Shown in pieces: positions 8,483-14,571 of a DNA stretch of 15,034 bases. Origin of the DNA: an uncultured Patescibacteria group bacterium. Lineage in GTDB: Bacteria; Patescibacteriota; Microgenomatia; UBA1406; GWC2-37-13. Within the stretch, counting starts at the first letter, position 1; each line of letters begins with the position of its first letter. A model generated the notes under the pieces. It had not been told where the DNA came from, made no database searches, and saw nothing but the letters and a program-made list of their open reading frames with translations. Location of the stretch: NCBI GenBank assembly GCA_938010745.1, contig CALLVF010000085.1, forward strand, positions 1 to 15,034. The letters are read 5' to 3'. The position numbers and the translations under genes were made by a program.

Positions 8483-8494
8483 TTTCTAATAAAA

Positions 8495-8578
8495 GGGCGA
8501 GTGGCGGAATTGGTATACGCAATAGCTTGAGGAGCTATGCCTTTTTTAGGCGTGAGGGTTCAAGTCCCTCCTCGCCCA
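8495..8578 (+). tRNA. tRNA-Leu(GAG)
   Basis: This 84-nt class II tRNA decodes CUC and CUU. The acceptor stem pairs GGGCGAG with CTCGCCC. The anticodon stem-loop is ATAGC-TTGAGGA-GCTAT with anticodon GAG. A long variable arm (GCC...GGC around a T-tract) is typical of leucine tRNA, and the T arm is GAGGG-TTCAAGT-CCCTC. The discriminator is A, as needed by leucyl-tRNA synthetase. CCA is not encoded (ACT follows), so a CCA-adding enzyme is needed. Confidence 0.96.
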
Positions 8579-8773
8579 CTTATATTAATCAACTAAAAAT
8601 TGTTTTAACCTTCTTTTAAGTGTGAATGATAGTTTAAGAATCTAATCTAAATTACCGACATTTATAAATTTATTAATTTTTTTCCTTAACCAATCATAGT
8701 TTATTAATTCAAAGCTATACATATCATTTGATTTTTTCTTAAATTTATTTAATTGTTTGCCACATAAAAAAAG
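8579..8773. other. AT-rich convergent intergenic gap, with a possible broken small frame on the minus strand
   Basis: This gap separates the plus-strand tRNA-Leu from the minus-strand tRNA cluster. I see no strong hairpin terminator. On the minus strand an ATG at 8722-8720 opens a 26-codon frame (MYSFELINYDWLRKKINKF...) that ends in TAG at 8644-8642. The same frame continues without stops to TAA at 8587-8585, and is also open upstream of the ATG towards tRNA-Arg. It could be a decayed gene end or chance. I recognise no family. Confidence 0.2.
8766..8772 (-). terminator. T7 tract directly 3' of tRNA-Arg(TCT)
   Basis: On the minus strand seven T residues follow the tRNA-Arg acceptor stem by one base. 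With the G-C-rich tRNA helices as the stem, this tract may serve as an intrinsic terminator for the minus-strand tRNA cluster. There is no separate hairpin. Confidence 0.35.
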
Positions 8774-8847
8774 TGAGTCCGGCGCGATTCGAACGCGCAA
8801 CCTACTCCTTAGAAGGGAGTTGCTCTATCCAATTAAGCTACGGACTC
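8774..8847 (-). tRNA. tRNA-Arg(TCT)
   Basis: This 74-nt tRNA decodes AGA and AGG, the arginine codons favoured in this AT-rich genome. Acceptor stem GAGTCCG/CGGACTC, anticodon stem-loop ACTCC-CTTCTAA-GGAGT with anticodon TCT, and T arm GCGCG-TTCGAAT-CGCGC are all complete. The discriminator is A and CCA is not encoded. It is the last of three tRNAs in tandem, 5 nt after tRNA-Thr. Confidence 0.96.
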
Positions 8848-8852
8848 ATCTG

Positions 8853-8924
8853 AGCCGTCCAGAGGATTCGAACCTCCAACCTAACGCTTACAAAGCGCTT
8901 GCTCTACCATTGAGCTAGGACGGC
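8853..8924 (-). tRNA. tRNA-Thr(TGT)
   Basis: This 72-nt tRNA decodes ACA and related threonine codons. Acceptor stem GCCGTCC/GGACGGC, D arm GCTC/GAGC, anticodon stem-loop AGCGC-TTTGTAA-GCGTT with anticodon TGT, and T arm GGAGG-TTCGAAT-CCTCT with one G-T pair. The discriminator is T, and CCA is not encoded. It sits 8 nt after tRNA-Leu(TAA) in the same transcript. Confidence 0.95.
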
Positions 8925-8932
8925 TAAAAAGG

Positions 8933-9016
8933 TGCCGCGGGTGCGAGTCGAACGCACACGGTCTATTCGACCACAGGATTTTAAGTCCTGCGTGTATACC
9001 ATTCCACCACCGCGGC
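8933..9016 (-). tRNA. tRNA-Leu(TAA)
   Basis: This 84-nt class II tRNA decodes UUA and UUG. Acceptor stem GCCGCGG/CCGCGGC, anticodon stem-loop CAGGA-CTTAAAA-TCCTG with anticodon TAA, a long variable arm (GGTCGAATAGACC), and T arm GTGCG-TTCGACT-CGCAC. The discriminator is A; CCT rather than CCA follows. It is first in the minus-strand tRNA cluster, 41 nt after ruvB. Confidence 0.96.
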
Positions 9017-9056
9017 TTTTTTAAATAATTTTTAAATAACTTGATTTTTATATATT

Positions 9057-9065
9057 ATTATAACA
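9057..9065 (-). promoter_or_regulatory. Extended -10 promoter overlapping the ruvB stop codon, reading into the tRNA cluster
   Basis: On the minus strand TGTTATAAT is a perfect TGnTATAAT box formed by the last codons and TAA stop of ruvB. The predicted start is about 9050, giving a ~34-nt leader before tRNA-Leu(TAA). It lets the tRNAs be transcribed independently of ruvAB. Confidence 0.55.
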
Positions 9066-10014
9066 TGTAATTATTAATTCCTAGATGTTTAAGTCCTTTT
9101 TGAGTGACTATTCTTCCACGAGGTGTTTTTTTTATAAAACCTAACTGAATAAGATATGGTTCGATAAACTCTTCAATTGTTTTTTTATCCTCCGATAAAG
9201 AAAGGGCGATTGTTTCCAAACCTACTGGTTGATTGGCAAACTTATAAGCTAAAAGTTTTAAATATTTTATATCAATATTAGTTAATCCAGCTTTATCAAT
9301 TTCTAGTATGTTAAAAAGTTTTTCCAAAAGGAGAGTATTAATTTTTTTGTTTTTATTTTCTTCAAAAATATCTCTTACTCTTTTTAAAATGTGGTTTGCA
9401 ATTCGTGGAGTTTTTCTTGATCTTCTTGCAATTTCCATAATTGCTTCTTTGTCAATTGGCAATTTTAAAATTCTAGCTGATTGGCTAACAATCTTGAAAA
9501 GTTCTTCATCACTATAATAATCTAACCTAAGAACTAAACCAAACCGGTTTCGCAAAGGAGCAGAAAGAAGCGCTAACTTAGTAGTCGCACCAATTATGGT
9601 AATTTTTGAGACAGTTAGGCGTACTGTTCTTGCAGAAGGTCCTTTTCCAATAATAATATCCAGCTTATTATCTTCTATTACTGGATAAAGTAATTCCTCT
9701 GCTGTTTTTGGCAAGCGGTGAATTTCATCAATGAACAAAATATCATTATTTTTCAAATTAGTTATTATTGCAGCTAAATCTCCACTCTTAGTTATTGCTG
9801 CTCCTGAGGTAATTTTTATTTCACCCCCAAGCTCATTGGCAATGACATGGGCAAGTGTGGTTTTACCAATCCCAGAGGGACCATATAAAAGAATGTGCTC
9901 CGAAAAGTAACCCCTCTTTTTTACACCTTTAATAAAAAGCTTTAATGTTGCGATAGCTTTTTCTTGACCAATGTATTCATTAAATGTTTTAGGTCGAAGA
10001 TTTTTTTCTATCAT
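9058..10014 (-). CDS. ruvB: Holliday junction branch migration ATPase RuvB
   Basis: RuvB is the hexameric AAA+ motor that pulls DNA through RuvA-bound Holliday junctions. The protein has 318 residues, slightly short for the family (~330-350). It begins directly with the conserved LRPKTFNEYIGQ segment, so the usual variable N-terminal tail is reduced. Visible motifs are Walker A GPSGIGKTT (45-53), Walker B LFIDEIHR (93-100), sensor 1 GATTK (142-146), the arginine-finger segment PLRNRFG (~153-159) and the C-terminal winged helix with PVGLETIALSLSED and GFIKKTPRGR. It starts 5 nt after ruvA ends, with no Shine-Dalgarno sequence, and is clearly cotranscribed with it. No ruvC is in the window. Confidence 0.97.
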   Translation of the reverse strand: MIEKNLRPKTFNEYIGQEKAIATLKLFIKGVKKRGYFSEHILLYGPSGIGKTTLAHVIANELGGEIKITSGAAITKSGDLAAIITNLKNNDILFIDEIHRLPKTAEELLYPVIEDNKLDIIIGKGPSARTVRLTVSKITIIGATTKLALLSAPLRNRFGLVLRLDYYSDEELFKIVSQSARILKLPIDKEAIMEIARRSRKTPRIANHILKRVRDIFEENKNKKINTLLLEKLFNILEIDKAGLTNIDIKYLKLLAYKFANQPVGLETIALSLSEDKKTIEEFIEPYLIQLGFIKKTPRGRIVTQKGLKHLGINNYML

Positions 10015-10019
10015 AGTGT

Positions 10020-10586
10020 TTATTTTAACATTTTCAGAGCCTCTTTTATTCTTTTTTCAATGGAGAATTTTTTAGGTAATTTAGGAATAACTTTTTTTGC
10101 CTCATTTAGCCCAAAACCTAAAGAAACTAATGCATCAATTATCATTTTATCTTCATGAGTTAGATACATTTTCTCAATTTTAAACTCACTTTTTAACTTT
10201 TGAGAAATTTCCAGAATTATTTTCATTGCTGTTTTTTTTCCAAGACTAGGAATTTGACTAAAAAAATCAATATCATTATTTATTACTGCTTTTACAAGCT
10301 CTTCAATTTTTGAGTAAGATATAACAGTAAATGCTGTTTTTGGACCAACATTAGGCACAGTTAATAACAATTTAAAAAAATCTAACTCTTTTTTATCAGC
10401 AAAACCATATAAAATAAAAGTATCTTCTTTTGCATGAAGAAAGGTGTAGAGCTCTATAAAGTAAGGTAATTCAAATGAAATTAGTTGTTGAGGAAGATAA
10501 ACTTGGTAATAAACTCCACATGTCGTTTCAATTAAACCAATATTATTTTCTACTTCTACTAATTTACCCTTAATTTTACCGATCAT
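10020..10586 (-). CDS. ruvA: Holliday junction binding protein RuvA
   Basis: RuvA forms the tetramer that holds a four-way junction open and docks RuvB. The 188 residues match the family's usual length. The order is an OB-fold domain I (~1-65, starting MIGKIKGKLVEVENN), domain II with two helix-hairpin-helix motifs (VPNVGPKTAFTVIS and IPSLGKKTAMKII, ~75-125), a linker, and domain III (~145-188, IDALVSLGFGLNEAKKVIPK) that contacts RuvB. It lies 32 nt after eno and 5 nt before ruvB. No Shine-Dalgarno sequence precedes the ATG. Secure. Confidence 0.95.
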   Translation of the reverse strand: MIGKIKGKLVEVENNIGLIETTCGVYYQVYLPQQLISFELPYFIELYTFLHAKEDTFILYGFADKKELDFFKLLLTVPNVGPKTAFTVISYSKIEELVKAVINNDIDFFSQIPSLGKKTAMKIILEISQKLKSEFKIEKMYLTHEDKMIIDALVSLGFGLNEAKKVIPKLPKKFSIEKRIKEALKMLK

Positions 10587-10618
10587 ATGACTTGTTTTAA
10601 AAAAATTATCTACTTTTT

Positions 10619-11893
10619 TTATTTTAAATTTAATTCTTCTTTTTCAATTTGCCACAATCGGTTATATTTAGCTACTCTTTCCCCACGACAAGGAGCGCCA
10701 AATTTAACGAAATCAGCTTGAACAGCAACAGCAAAATCAGCAATGAAACTATCTGTTGTTTCAGCTAATCGATGAGAAACAATATAGTTAAAGTTATTTT
10801 TTTGGGCAATATTAATAACTTCTAAAGTCTCTGAAATAGTACCAATTTGATTTGGTTTTATTACAATCGACGTGCATGCTCTTTCTTTAATAGCTTTGAT
10901 TAATTTCTCTTTGTTGGTAGTAAGCAAATCATCTCCGACTAAATAAGTCTGTTGTGATAAAAGTTGATTTAGCTTTTTCCAATTTTCCCAATCTTCATCT
11001 GATAAAGGATCTTCCAAAAATAAAAAAGGGTATTTTTTTGTCAGATTGACTATAAACTCAAGATATTGATCAACGCCAAGTAACTGTTGTCTATCTCGAA
11101 TTTGATATTTTCCTTCCTTATAAAAATGACTAGCTGCAATATCTAAACCAAAAAAAATATCAAAACCAAGATTTAAATTTTTTTTGTAAATCGCTTCTTT
11201 TATTATTTCCAAAGCGTCAATATTTGCTGAAAAGGTTGGAGTATATCCTCCTTCCTCCCCAATTGAAATATTAACATTATGGTAGTTTAGTTGATTTTTT
11301 AACTCGTGAAAAATCTCAATTGCTAATTGGTAGCTTTTTGAGAATGAATTAGCAGATGAAGGGATTATTTGAAATTCTTGGAATTCCAAATTATTATTTG
11401 CATGCTTACCACCGCTAATGATGTTAAAAATTGGAGTAGGAATTTTTTTAATTTTAATTTGACTTTTAAAATAATCAAAGTAAAGTTTATTTATATATCT
11501 AAAAATAGGAATTCTTAAACAAGCTGCTGCTGCTTTGACAAAAAGTTGAGAAATAGTTAAAGTTGTATTTGCACCAAGTTTTTTTTTATTTTTCGTTCCG
11601 TCAGCTTTTATTAACCATGAGTCTACCTCTTGTTGCTTGAATGGAGAAACACCAATAAGTTTTGGAGCAATTAATTCGTTGATGTAATAAACAGCTTTAG
11701 AAACCCCCATGCCATCAAAGCGATTAGGATCACCATCTCGCAATTCATAAGCCTCATATTTACCAATAGATACTCCAGAAGGAATTGCAGTTGTTACAGC
11801 TTGATCATCGTCTAAAATCAATTTTCCCTCAATAGTTGGATATCCACGAGAATCAATGATCTCATAAGCAAGTATCTTTTTAACCCTTGCCAT
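10619..11893 (-). CDS. eno: Enolase (phosphopyruvate hydratase), divergent
   Basis: Enolase interconverts 2-phosphoglycerate and phosphoenolpyruvate. I chose the ATG at 11893 (MARVKKILAYEIIDSRG, 424 residues, usual ~430) because enolases begin close to this motif; an ATG at 11938 would add 15 residues inside ppsA. By alignment with yeast enolase from memory, the metal ligands D251, E294 and D321 are present, as are catalytic E173, E214, K346, H374 and K397 and phosphate-binding R375. Several near-invariant positions differ: the mobile loop is PSGVSIG instead of SGASTG, SHRSGET becomes SHRLAET so the phosphate-binding Ser is Leu376, and KVNQIG is KPNQIG. It overlaps the end of ppsA by 14 nt, fitting coupled expression around PEP. 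The family is certain; enolase activity is likely but worth testing. Confidence 0.92.
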   Translation of the reverse strand: MARVKKILAYEIIDSRGYPTIEGKLILDDDQAVTTAIPSGVSIGKYEAYELRDGDPNRFDGMGVSKAVYYINELIAPKLIGVSPFKQQEVDSWLIKADGTKNKKKLGANTTLTISQLFVKAAAACLRIPIFRYINKLYFDYFKSQIKIKKIPTPIFNIISGGKHANNNLEFQEFQIIPSSANSFSKSYQLAIEIFHELKNQLNYHNVNISIGEEGGYTPTFSANIDALEIIKEAIYKKNLNLGFDIFFGLDIAASHFYKEGKYQIRDRQQLLGVDQYLEFIVNLTKKYPFLFLEDPLSDEDWENWKKLNQLLSQQTYLVGDDLLTTNKEKLIKAIKERACTSIVIKPNQIGTISETLEVINIAQKNNFNYIVSHRLAETTDSFIADFAVAVQADFVKFGAPCRGERVAKYNRLWQIEKEELNLK

Positions 11894-14237
11894 AGTATTT
11901 TTTTTCAATCTCAAATATAAATTGCCTAGTTTTTTCAACTACATCATGATTGACTGACACGCTTGTAATTCCTGCTTTAACTAATTTTTCAATTATTTCC
12001 GGATAATCTGACGCTGCCTGCCCACAAATTGAGGAAGTAACTCCATACTGTTGACAGGTTTTGACAATATATTCCAAAACAGTAGTAACAAATGGATGAC
12101 TTTCATTATACAAATGCGCAACTTTTTCGTTGTCTCTATCAACACCAAGAAGCATCATGGTTAAATCGTTTGTGCCAATTGATACTCCATCTACACCAAC
12201 TTTAAGAAACTCTTCAAGATTTAGTGCGCATGAAGGCACTTCAACCATAATCCAAAGCTTAAATTGTGGATAAGAAAATAGGTTATAAGATTTTACAATC
12301 TCCCTTATTTTAATTAATTCCCAAGGAAGGCGAACAAAAGGTATCATTAAGTGAAGGTTTCGATAACCCATACGCCATACTTTAGCAATTGCCTGAAGTT
12401 CCATCCCAAAAATCTCAGTCTGTTGGATATATCTTGAGGCTCCACGAAATCCTAACATGGGATTTTGTTCGTTTGGTTCAAATTTATCTCCTCCGTGCAA
12501 GTGACGATATTCATTAGTTTTAAAGTCTGTTGCTCGATAAATTACTGGTCTTGGTGCAAAAGCTTTAACAAACTTTAATAAATCTGCTGTCAGTTTGTTA
12601 ATAAACAAAAACTCTTTTCTTTTCATTAAAAACTCTTTCGGATGAATTCCAATTTGGGCAATCATAAACTCAGCTCGAAGTAGTCCAACTCCATCCACAT
12701 CTAAAGCAGCAATTTTTTTTGCTTGATCTGGTTCTGCAAGATTAACGTAAACTTTTGTAATTGTTTTTATTTTTTTACTGTTCTTGACTTGGGTTATTCC
12801 CTGATTGTAATTATTCGAATTATAAATTATTTTACCTTTAAAAATCTCACCAGTTGAACCATTAACAGTAACTATCATTTCATCTCGTAAAATTTTTGTA
12901 GCATCTTCTGCACCCACTACTGCTGGTATGCCTAATTCTCTTGAAACTATAGCAGCATGAGATGTTCTTCCTCCCTTTTCTGTCACAATAGCACATGCTT
13001 TTTTCATGATTGGAACGTAATCCGGATTAGTAAATGGAGCTACTAATACGTCACCGCTTTTAATTTTGTGCATTTGCTCAGGTTGAGTAATAATTTTTAC
13101 TGGGCCAGTTTTTATTCCGGGTGATGCTGGTGATCCAATTAAGATAGGAAACTTATTTATATTTAAAAATAATTCACCTGATGAAAAATTATCAGCTTTA
13201 TTTATTTGTTTTATCGTTGTTATTGGTCTTGATTGGACAATAAAAACTTGATCTTTTTCAATTGCCCATTCAATATCTTGAGGAAAGTAATAGTGTTTTT
13301 CAATATCAGAAACTAACAAAGCGATTTTTATAATCTCTTCATCAGTTATCTTCTGACTCTCAGCTTCTTTTTTAGAAAGTTTAACCTCTTTATTTTTTAA
13401 TCCCGACTTTACTAATTTGACGTTTTGCTTTTTAACTTCTTTTTTTAGAATCACAAAAGATTTTTTATCTACTTCGTAGTGATCAGGACTAACTTTACCA
13501 CCAACAATATATTCTCCTAAACCTTTGATGGCTTCAATTACAATTTTATTTTTATCATTAGTTACTGGATCAATGCTAAAAGCAATTCCAGATTTTTCAG
13601 ATTGGACCATTCTTTGAACAACCACTGCTAATCCCACTTTGAAATGGTCAAATTTCATTTGCTGCCGATAATAAATAGCGCGAGGAGTAAAGAGTGATGA
13701 CCAACATTTTTTAACATGTAAAATTAAGCTGTTTTCTCCTTTAATATTTAAAAAAGTTTCCTGCTGTCCGGCAAAAGAGGCAGATGGCAGATCTTCAGCT
13801 GTTGCTGATGAGCGTACAGCAACTAAAGGTAAATTAAAGACGTGTTTTAATTTGTGTAAAGCCAATCTCCAATTAAATAATTTTTTTTTCAAAAAATTTT
13901 CTTCTTTTAACGTTAAATTCTCATAAAAATCAATAATCCCATCAATTATTACCTGAGGAATTGGTGCTTTATTGATAAGATCTCTTATATGAGCGGAAAC
14001 TTGCTGTAATTGAGAAGAGTTTTCATAATCTAAAGTCTCCAAAAAATCCTTTATTTTTTTCTCAAGATGATTTGATTTCAAAAATTCAAAATATGCCTGA
14101 GAAGTAATTATAAAACCATAAGGAATAGGAATTGAGGCATTGGTCATCTCACCTAAATTTGCTCCTTTACCGCCAACTAAATCTACTTTACTTTTATCAA
14201 CTTCCTCAAACCAGACAATAAATTTTTTATTACTCAT
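11880..14237 (-). CDS. ppsA: Phosphoenolpyruvate synthase (pyruvate, water dikinase)
   Basis: This enzyme makes phosphoenolpyruvate from pyruvate and ATP through a phospho-histidine, and may run in reverse. From the ATG at 14237 it has 785 residues, the usual PPS length and shorter than pyruvate phosphate dikinase (~870). The N-terminal ATP-grasp part has LVGGKGANLGEM (20-31) and RSSATAEDLPSASFAGQQE (142-160). The swivelling domain carries the catalytic histidine H427 in GGRTSHAAIVSRELGIPAVV. The C-terminal barrel has LLRAEFMI, GFRGASRYI, MVEVPS, SIGTNDLTMMLLGVDRD and the catalytic Cys738 in SICGQAASDYPE. An upstream ATG at 14297 would add 20 hydrophobic residues, but a strong promoter lies between the two, so the shorter start is preferred. 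The end overlaps eno. Confidence 0.95.
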   Translation of the reverse strand: MSNKKFIVWFEEVDKSKVDLVGGKGANLGEMTNASIPIPYGFIITSQAYFEFLKSNHLEKKIKDFLETLDYENSSQLQQVSAHIRDLINKAPIPQVIIDGIIDFYENLTLKEENFLKKKLFNWRLALHKLKHVFNLPLVAVRSSATAEDLPSASFAGQQETFLNIKGENSLILHVKKCWSSLFTPRAIYYRQQMKFDHFKVGLAVVVQRMVQSEKSGIAFSIDPVTNDKNKIVIEAIKGLGEYIVGGKVSPDHYEVDKKSFVILKKEVKKQNVKLVKSGLKNKEVKLSKKEAESQKITDEEIIKIALLVSDIEKHYYFPQDIEWAIEKDQVFIVQSRPITTIKQINKADNFSSGELFLNINKFPILIGSPASPGIKTGPVKIITQPEQMHKIKSGDVLVAPFTNPDYVPIMKKACAIVTEKGGRTSHAAIVSRELGIPAVVGAEDATKILRDEMIVTVNGSTGEIFKGKIIYNSNNYNQGITQVKNSKKIKTITKVYVNLAEPDQAKKIAALDVDGVGLLRAEFMIAQIGIHPKEFLMKRKEFLFINKLTADLLKFVKAFAPRPVIYRATDFKTNEYRHLHGGDKFEPNEQNPMLGFRGASRYIQQTEIFGMELQAIAKVWRMGYRNLHLMIPFVRLPWELIKIREIVKSYNLFSYPQFKLWIMVEVPSCALNLEEFLKVGVDGVSIGTNDLTMMLLGVDRDNEKVAHLYNESHPFVTTVLEYIVKTCQQYGVTSSICGQAASDYPEIIEKLVKAGITSVSVNHDVVEKTRQFIFEIEKKYYGKG

Positions 14238-14244
14238 AATATTT

Positions 14245-14273
14245 AATATAAAAAAACTATTGACATTTGGCAA
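14245..14273 (-). promoter_or_regulatory. Promoter of ppsA, predicted to give a leaderless transcript
   Basis: On the minus strand TTGCCA (14273-14268) and TATATT (14250-14245) each match 5 of 6 bases of the -35 and -10 consensus, with an ideal 17-nt spacer. The predicted transcription start, ~7 nt after the -10, falls at about 14238, next to the ATG at 14237. No Shine-Dalgarno sequence is present. Confidence 0.6.
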
Positions 14274-14287
14274 GAGAATGTTAAAAT
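14260..14287 (+). promoter_or_regulatory. Plus-strand promoter P1 towards tRNA-Ala/23S, overlapping the ppsA promoter
   Basis: A perfect -35 TTGACA (14260-14265), a 16-nt spacer and -10 TAAAAT (14282-14287, 5 of 6) point into the rRNA region. The start would be near 14294. Its -35 lies in the spacer of the divergent ppsA promoter, so the two probably exclude each other. A six-codon frame (ATG at 14296, MKIYLS, TAA ending at 14316) begins 2 nt after the predicted start. Confidence 0.45.
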
Positions 14288-14326
14288 AAATATACATGAA
14301 AATTTATCTCTCATAAAGGCAATATT

Positions 14327-14353
14327 GGAGACTCCGTGTTAGTTCTCCTAACA
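14327..14353 (+). other. Overlapping alternative hairpins in the rRNA-side leader
   Basis: TGTTAG (14337-14342) pairs with CTAACA (14348-14353) around a 5-nt loop. GGAGA (14327-14331) can instead pair with TCTCC (14344-14348). The two share base 14348 and interleave with no connecting loop, so they should be mutually exclusive. This stretch is the only clearly structured part of 14298-14383; a weak T-run follows at 14376-14380. A role as attenuator or processing site is only a guess. Confidence 0.3.
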
Positions 14354-14383
14354 GCCCAAAATTAAATAAAAATTATTTTTGCT

Positions 14384-14392
14384 TGCTATACT
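14384..14392 (+). promoter_or_regulatory. Extended -10 promoter P2 before tRNA-Ala
   Basis: TGCTATACT matches the extended -10 pattern TGnTATAAT with one mismatch. The start would be about 14399, which would place the boxA-like element at 14420 in the transcribed leader, as expected for an rRNA operon. Confidence 0.45.
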
Positions 14393-14410
14393 AGTAAAAC
14401 TAATTTTCTA

Positions 14411-14438
14411 TTGACTAAAGCACTTTAAACAGTACAAG
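14411..14438 (+). promoter_or_regulatory. Possible third promoter P3 before tRNA-Ala
   Basis: TTGACT (14411-14416, 5 of 6) is followed after 16 nt by TACAAG (14433-14438, 4 of 6), with a predicted start near 14445. It is weaker than P1 and P2, and using it would leave the boxA-like element at 14420 untranscribed. Confidence 0.25.
14420..14431 (+). promoter_or_regulatory. boxA-like antitermination element upstream of tRNA-Ala
   Basis: GCACTTTAAACA resembles the rRNA boxA consensus TGCTCTTTAACA, the NusB/NusE binding site that keeps polymerase on rRNA operons. A matching copy (GCACTTTGAAAATT) lies after the tRNA, which strengthens the call. Confidence 0.45.
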
Positions 14439-14458
14439 TAAATAGTTTTTGTCATAAA

Positions 14459-14533
14459 GGGCCTGTAGTTCAGTCGGCTTAGAACATCCGCCTTGCACGC
14501 GGAAGGTCACCGGTTCAAACCCGGTCAGGTCCA
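14459..14533 (+). tRNA. tRNA-Ala(TGC)
   Basis: This 75-nt tRNA has acceptor stem GGGCCTG/CAGGTCC (one G-T pair), D stem GTTC/GAAC, anticodon stem-loop TCCGC-CTTGCAC-GCGGA with anticodon TGC, and T arm ACCGG-TTCAAAC-CCGGT. The discriminator is A and CCA is not encoded. tRNA-Ala(TGC) is the tRNA commonly found in the 16S-23S spacer; here it precedes 23S by ~40 nt but no 16S gene is upstream. Confidence 0.95.
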
Positions 14534-14536
14534 CTA

Positions 14537-14550
14537 GCACTTTGAAAATT
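14537..14550 (+). promoter_or_regulatory. boxA-like element between tRNA-Ala and 23S rRNA
   Basis: GCACTTTGAAAATT matches the CTTTGAAAA-type boxA seen just before 23S genes in many bacteria. It shares AGCACTTTRAA with the copy at 14420, forming a direct repeat on both sides of tRNA-Ala. Confidence 0.55.
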
Positions 14551-14571
14551 TGCTGATTTTTTAACAAGAAT

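Noticed and set aside
11894..11938. 15-residue N-terminal extension of enolase
   Set aside because: Enolases start just before the KILAYEIIDSRG motif; the extension lies wholly inside the ppsA coding end.
14238..14297. 20-residue N-terminal extension of PpsA from the ATG at 14297 (hydrophobic, signal-like)
   Set aside because: A good promoter (TTGCCA-17-TATATT) sits inside the extension, PEP synthases begin near the MSNKKFIVWF position, and the enzyme is cytoplasmic.
14327..14353. H-type pseudoknot from GGAGA/TCTCC and TGTTA/TAACA
   Set aside because: There would be no loop between the last two strands to cross the first helix, so the two pairings are better seen as alternatives.
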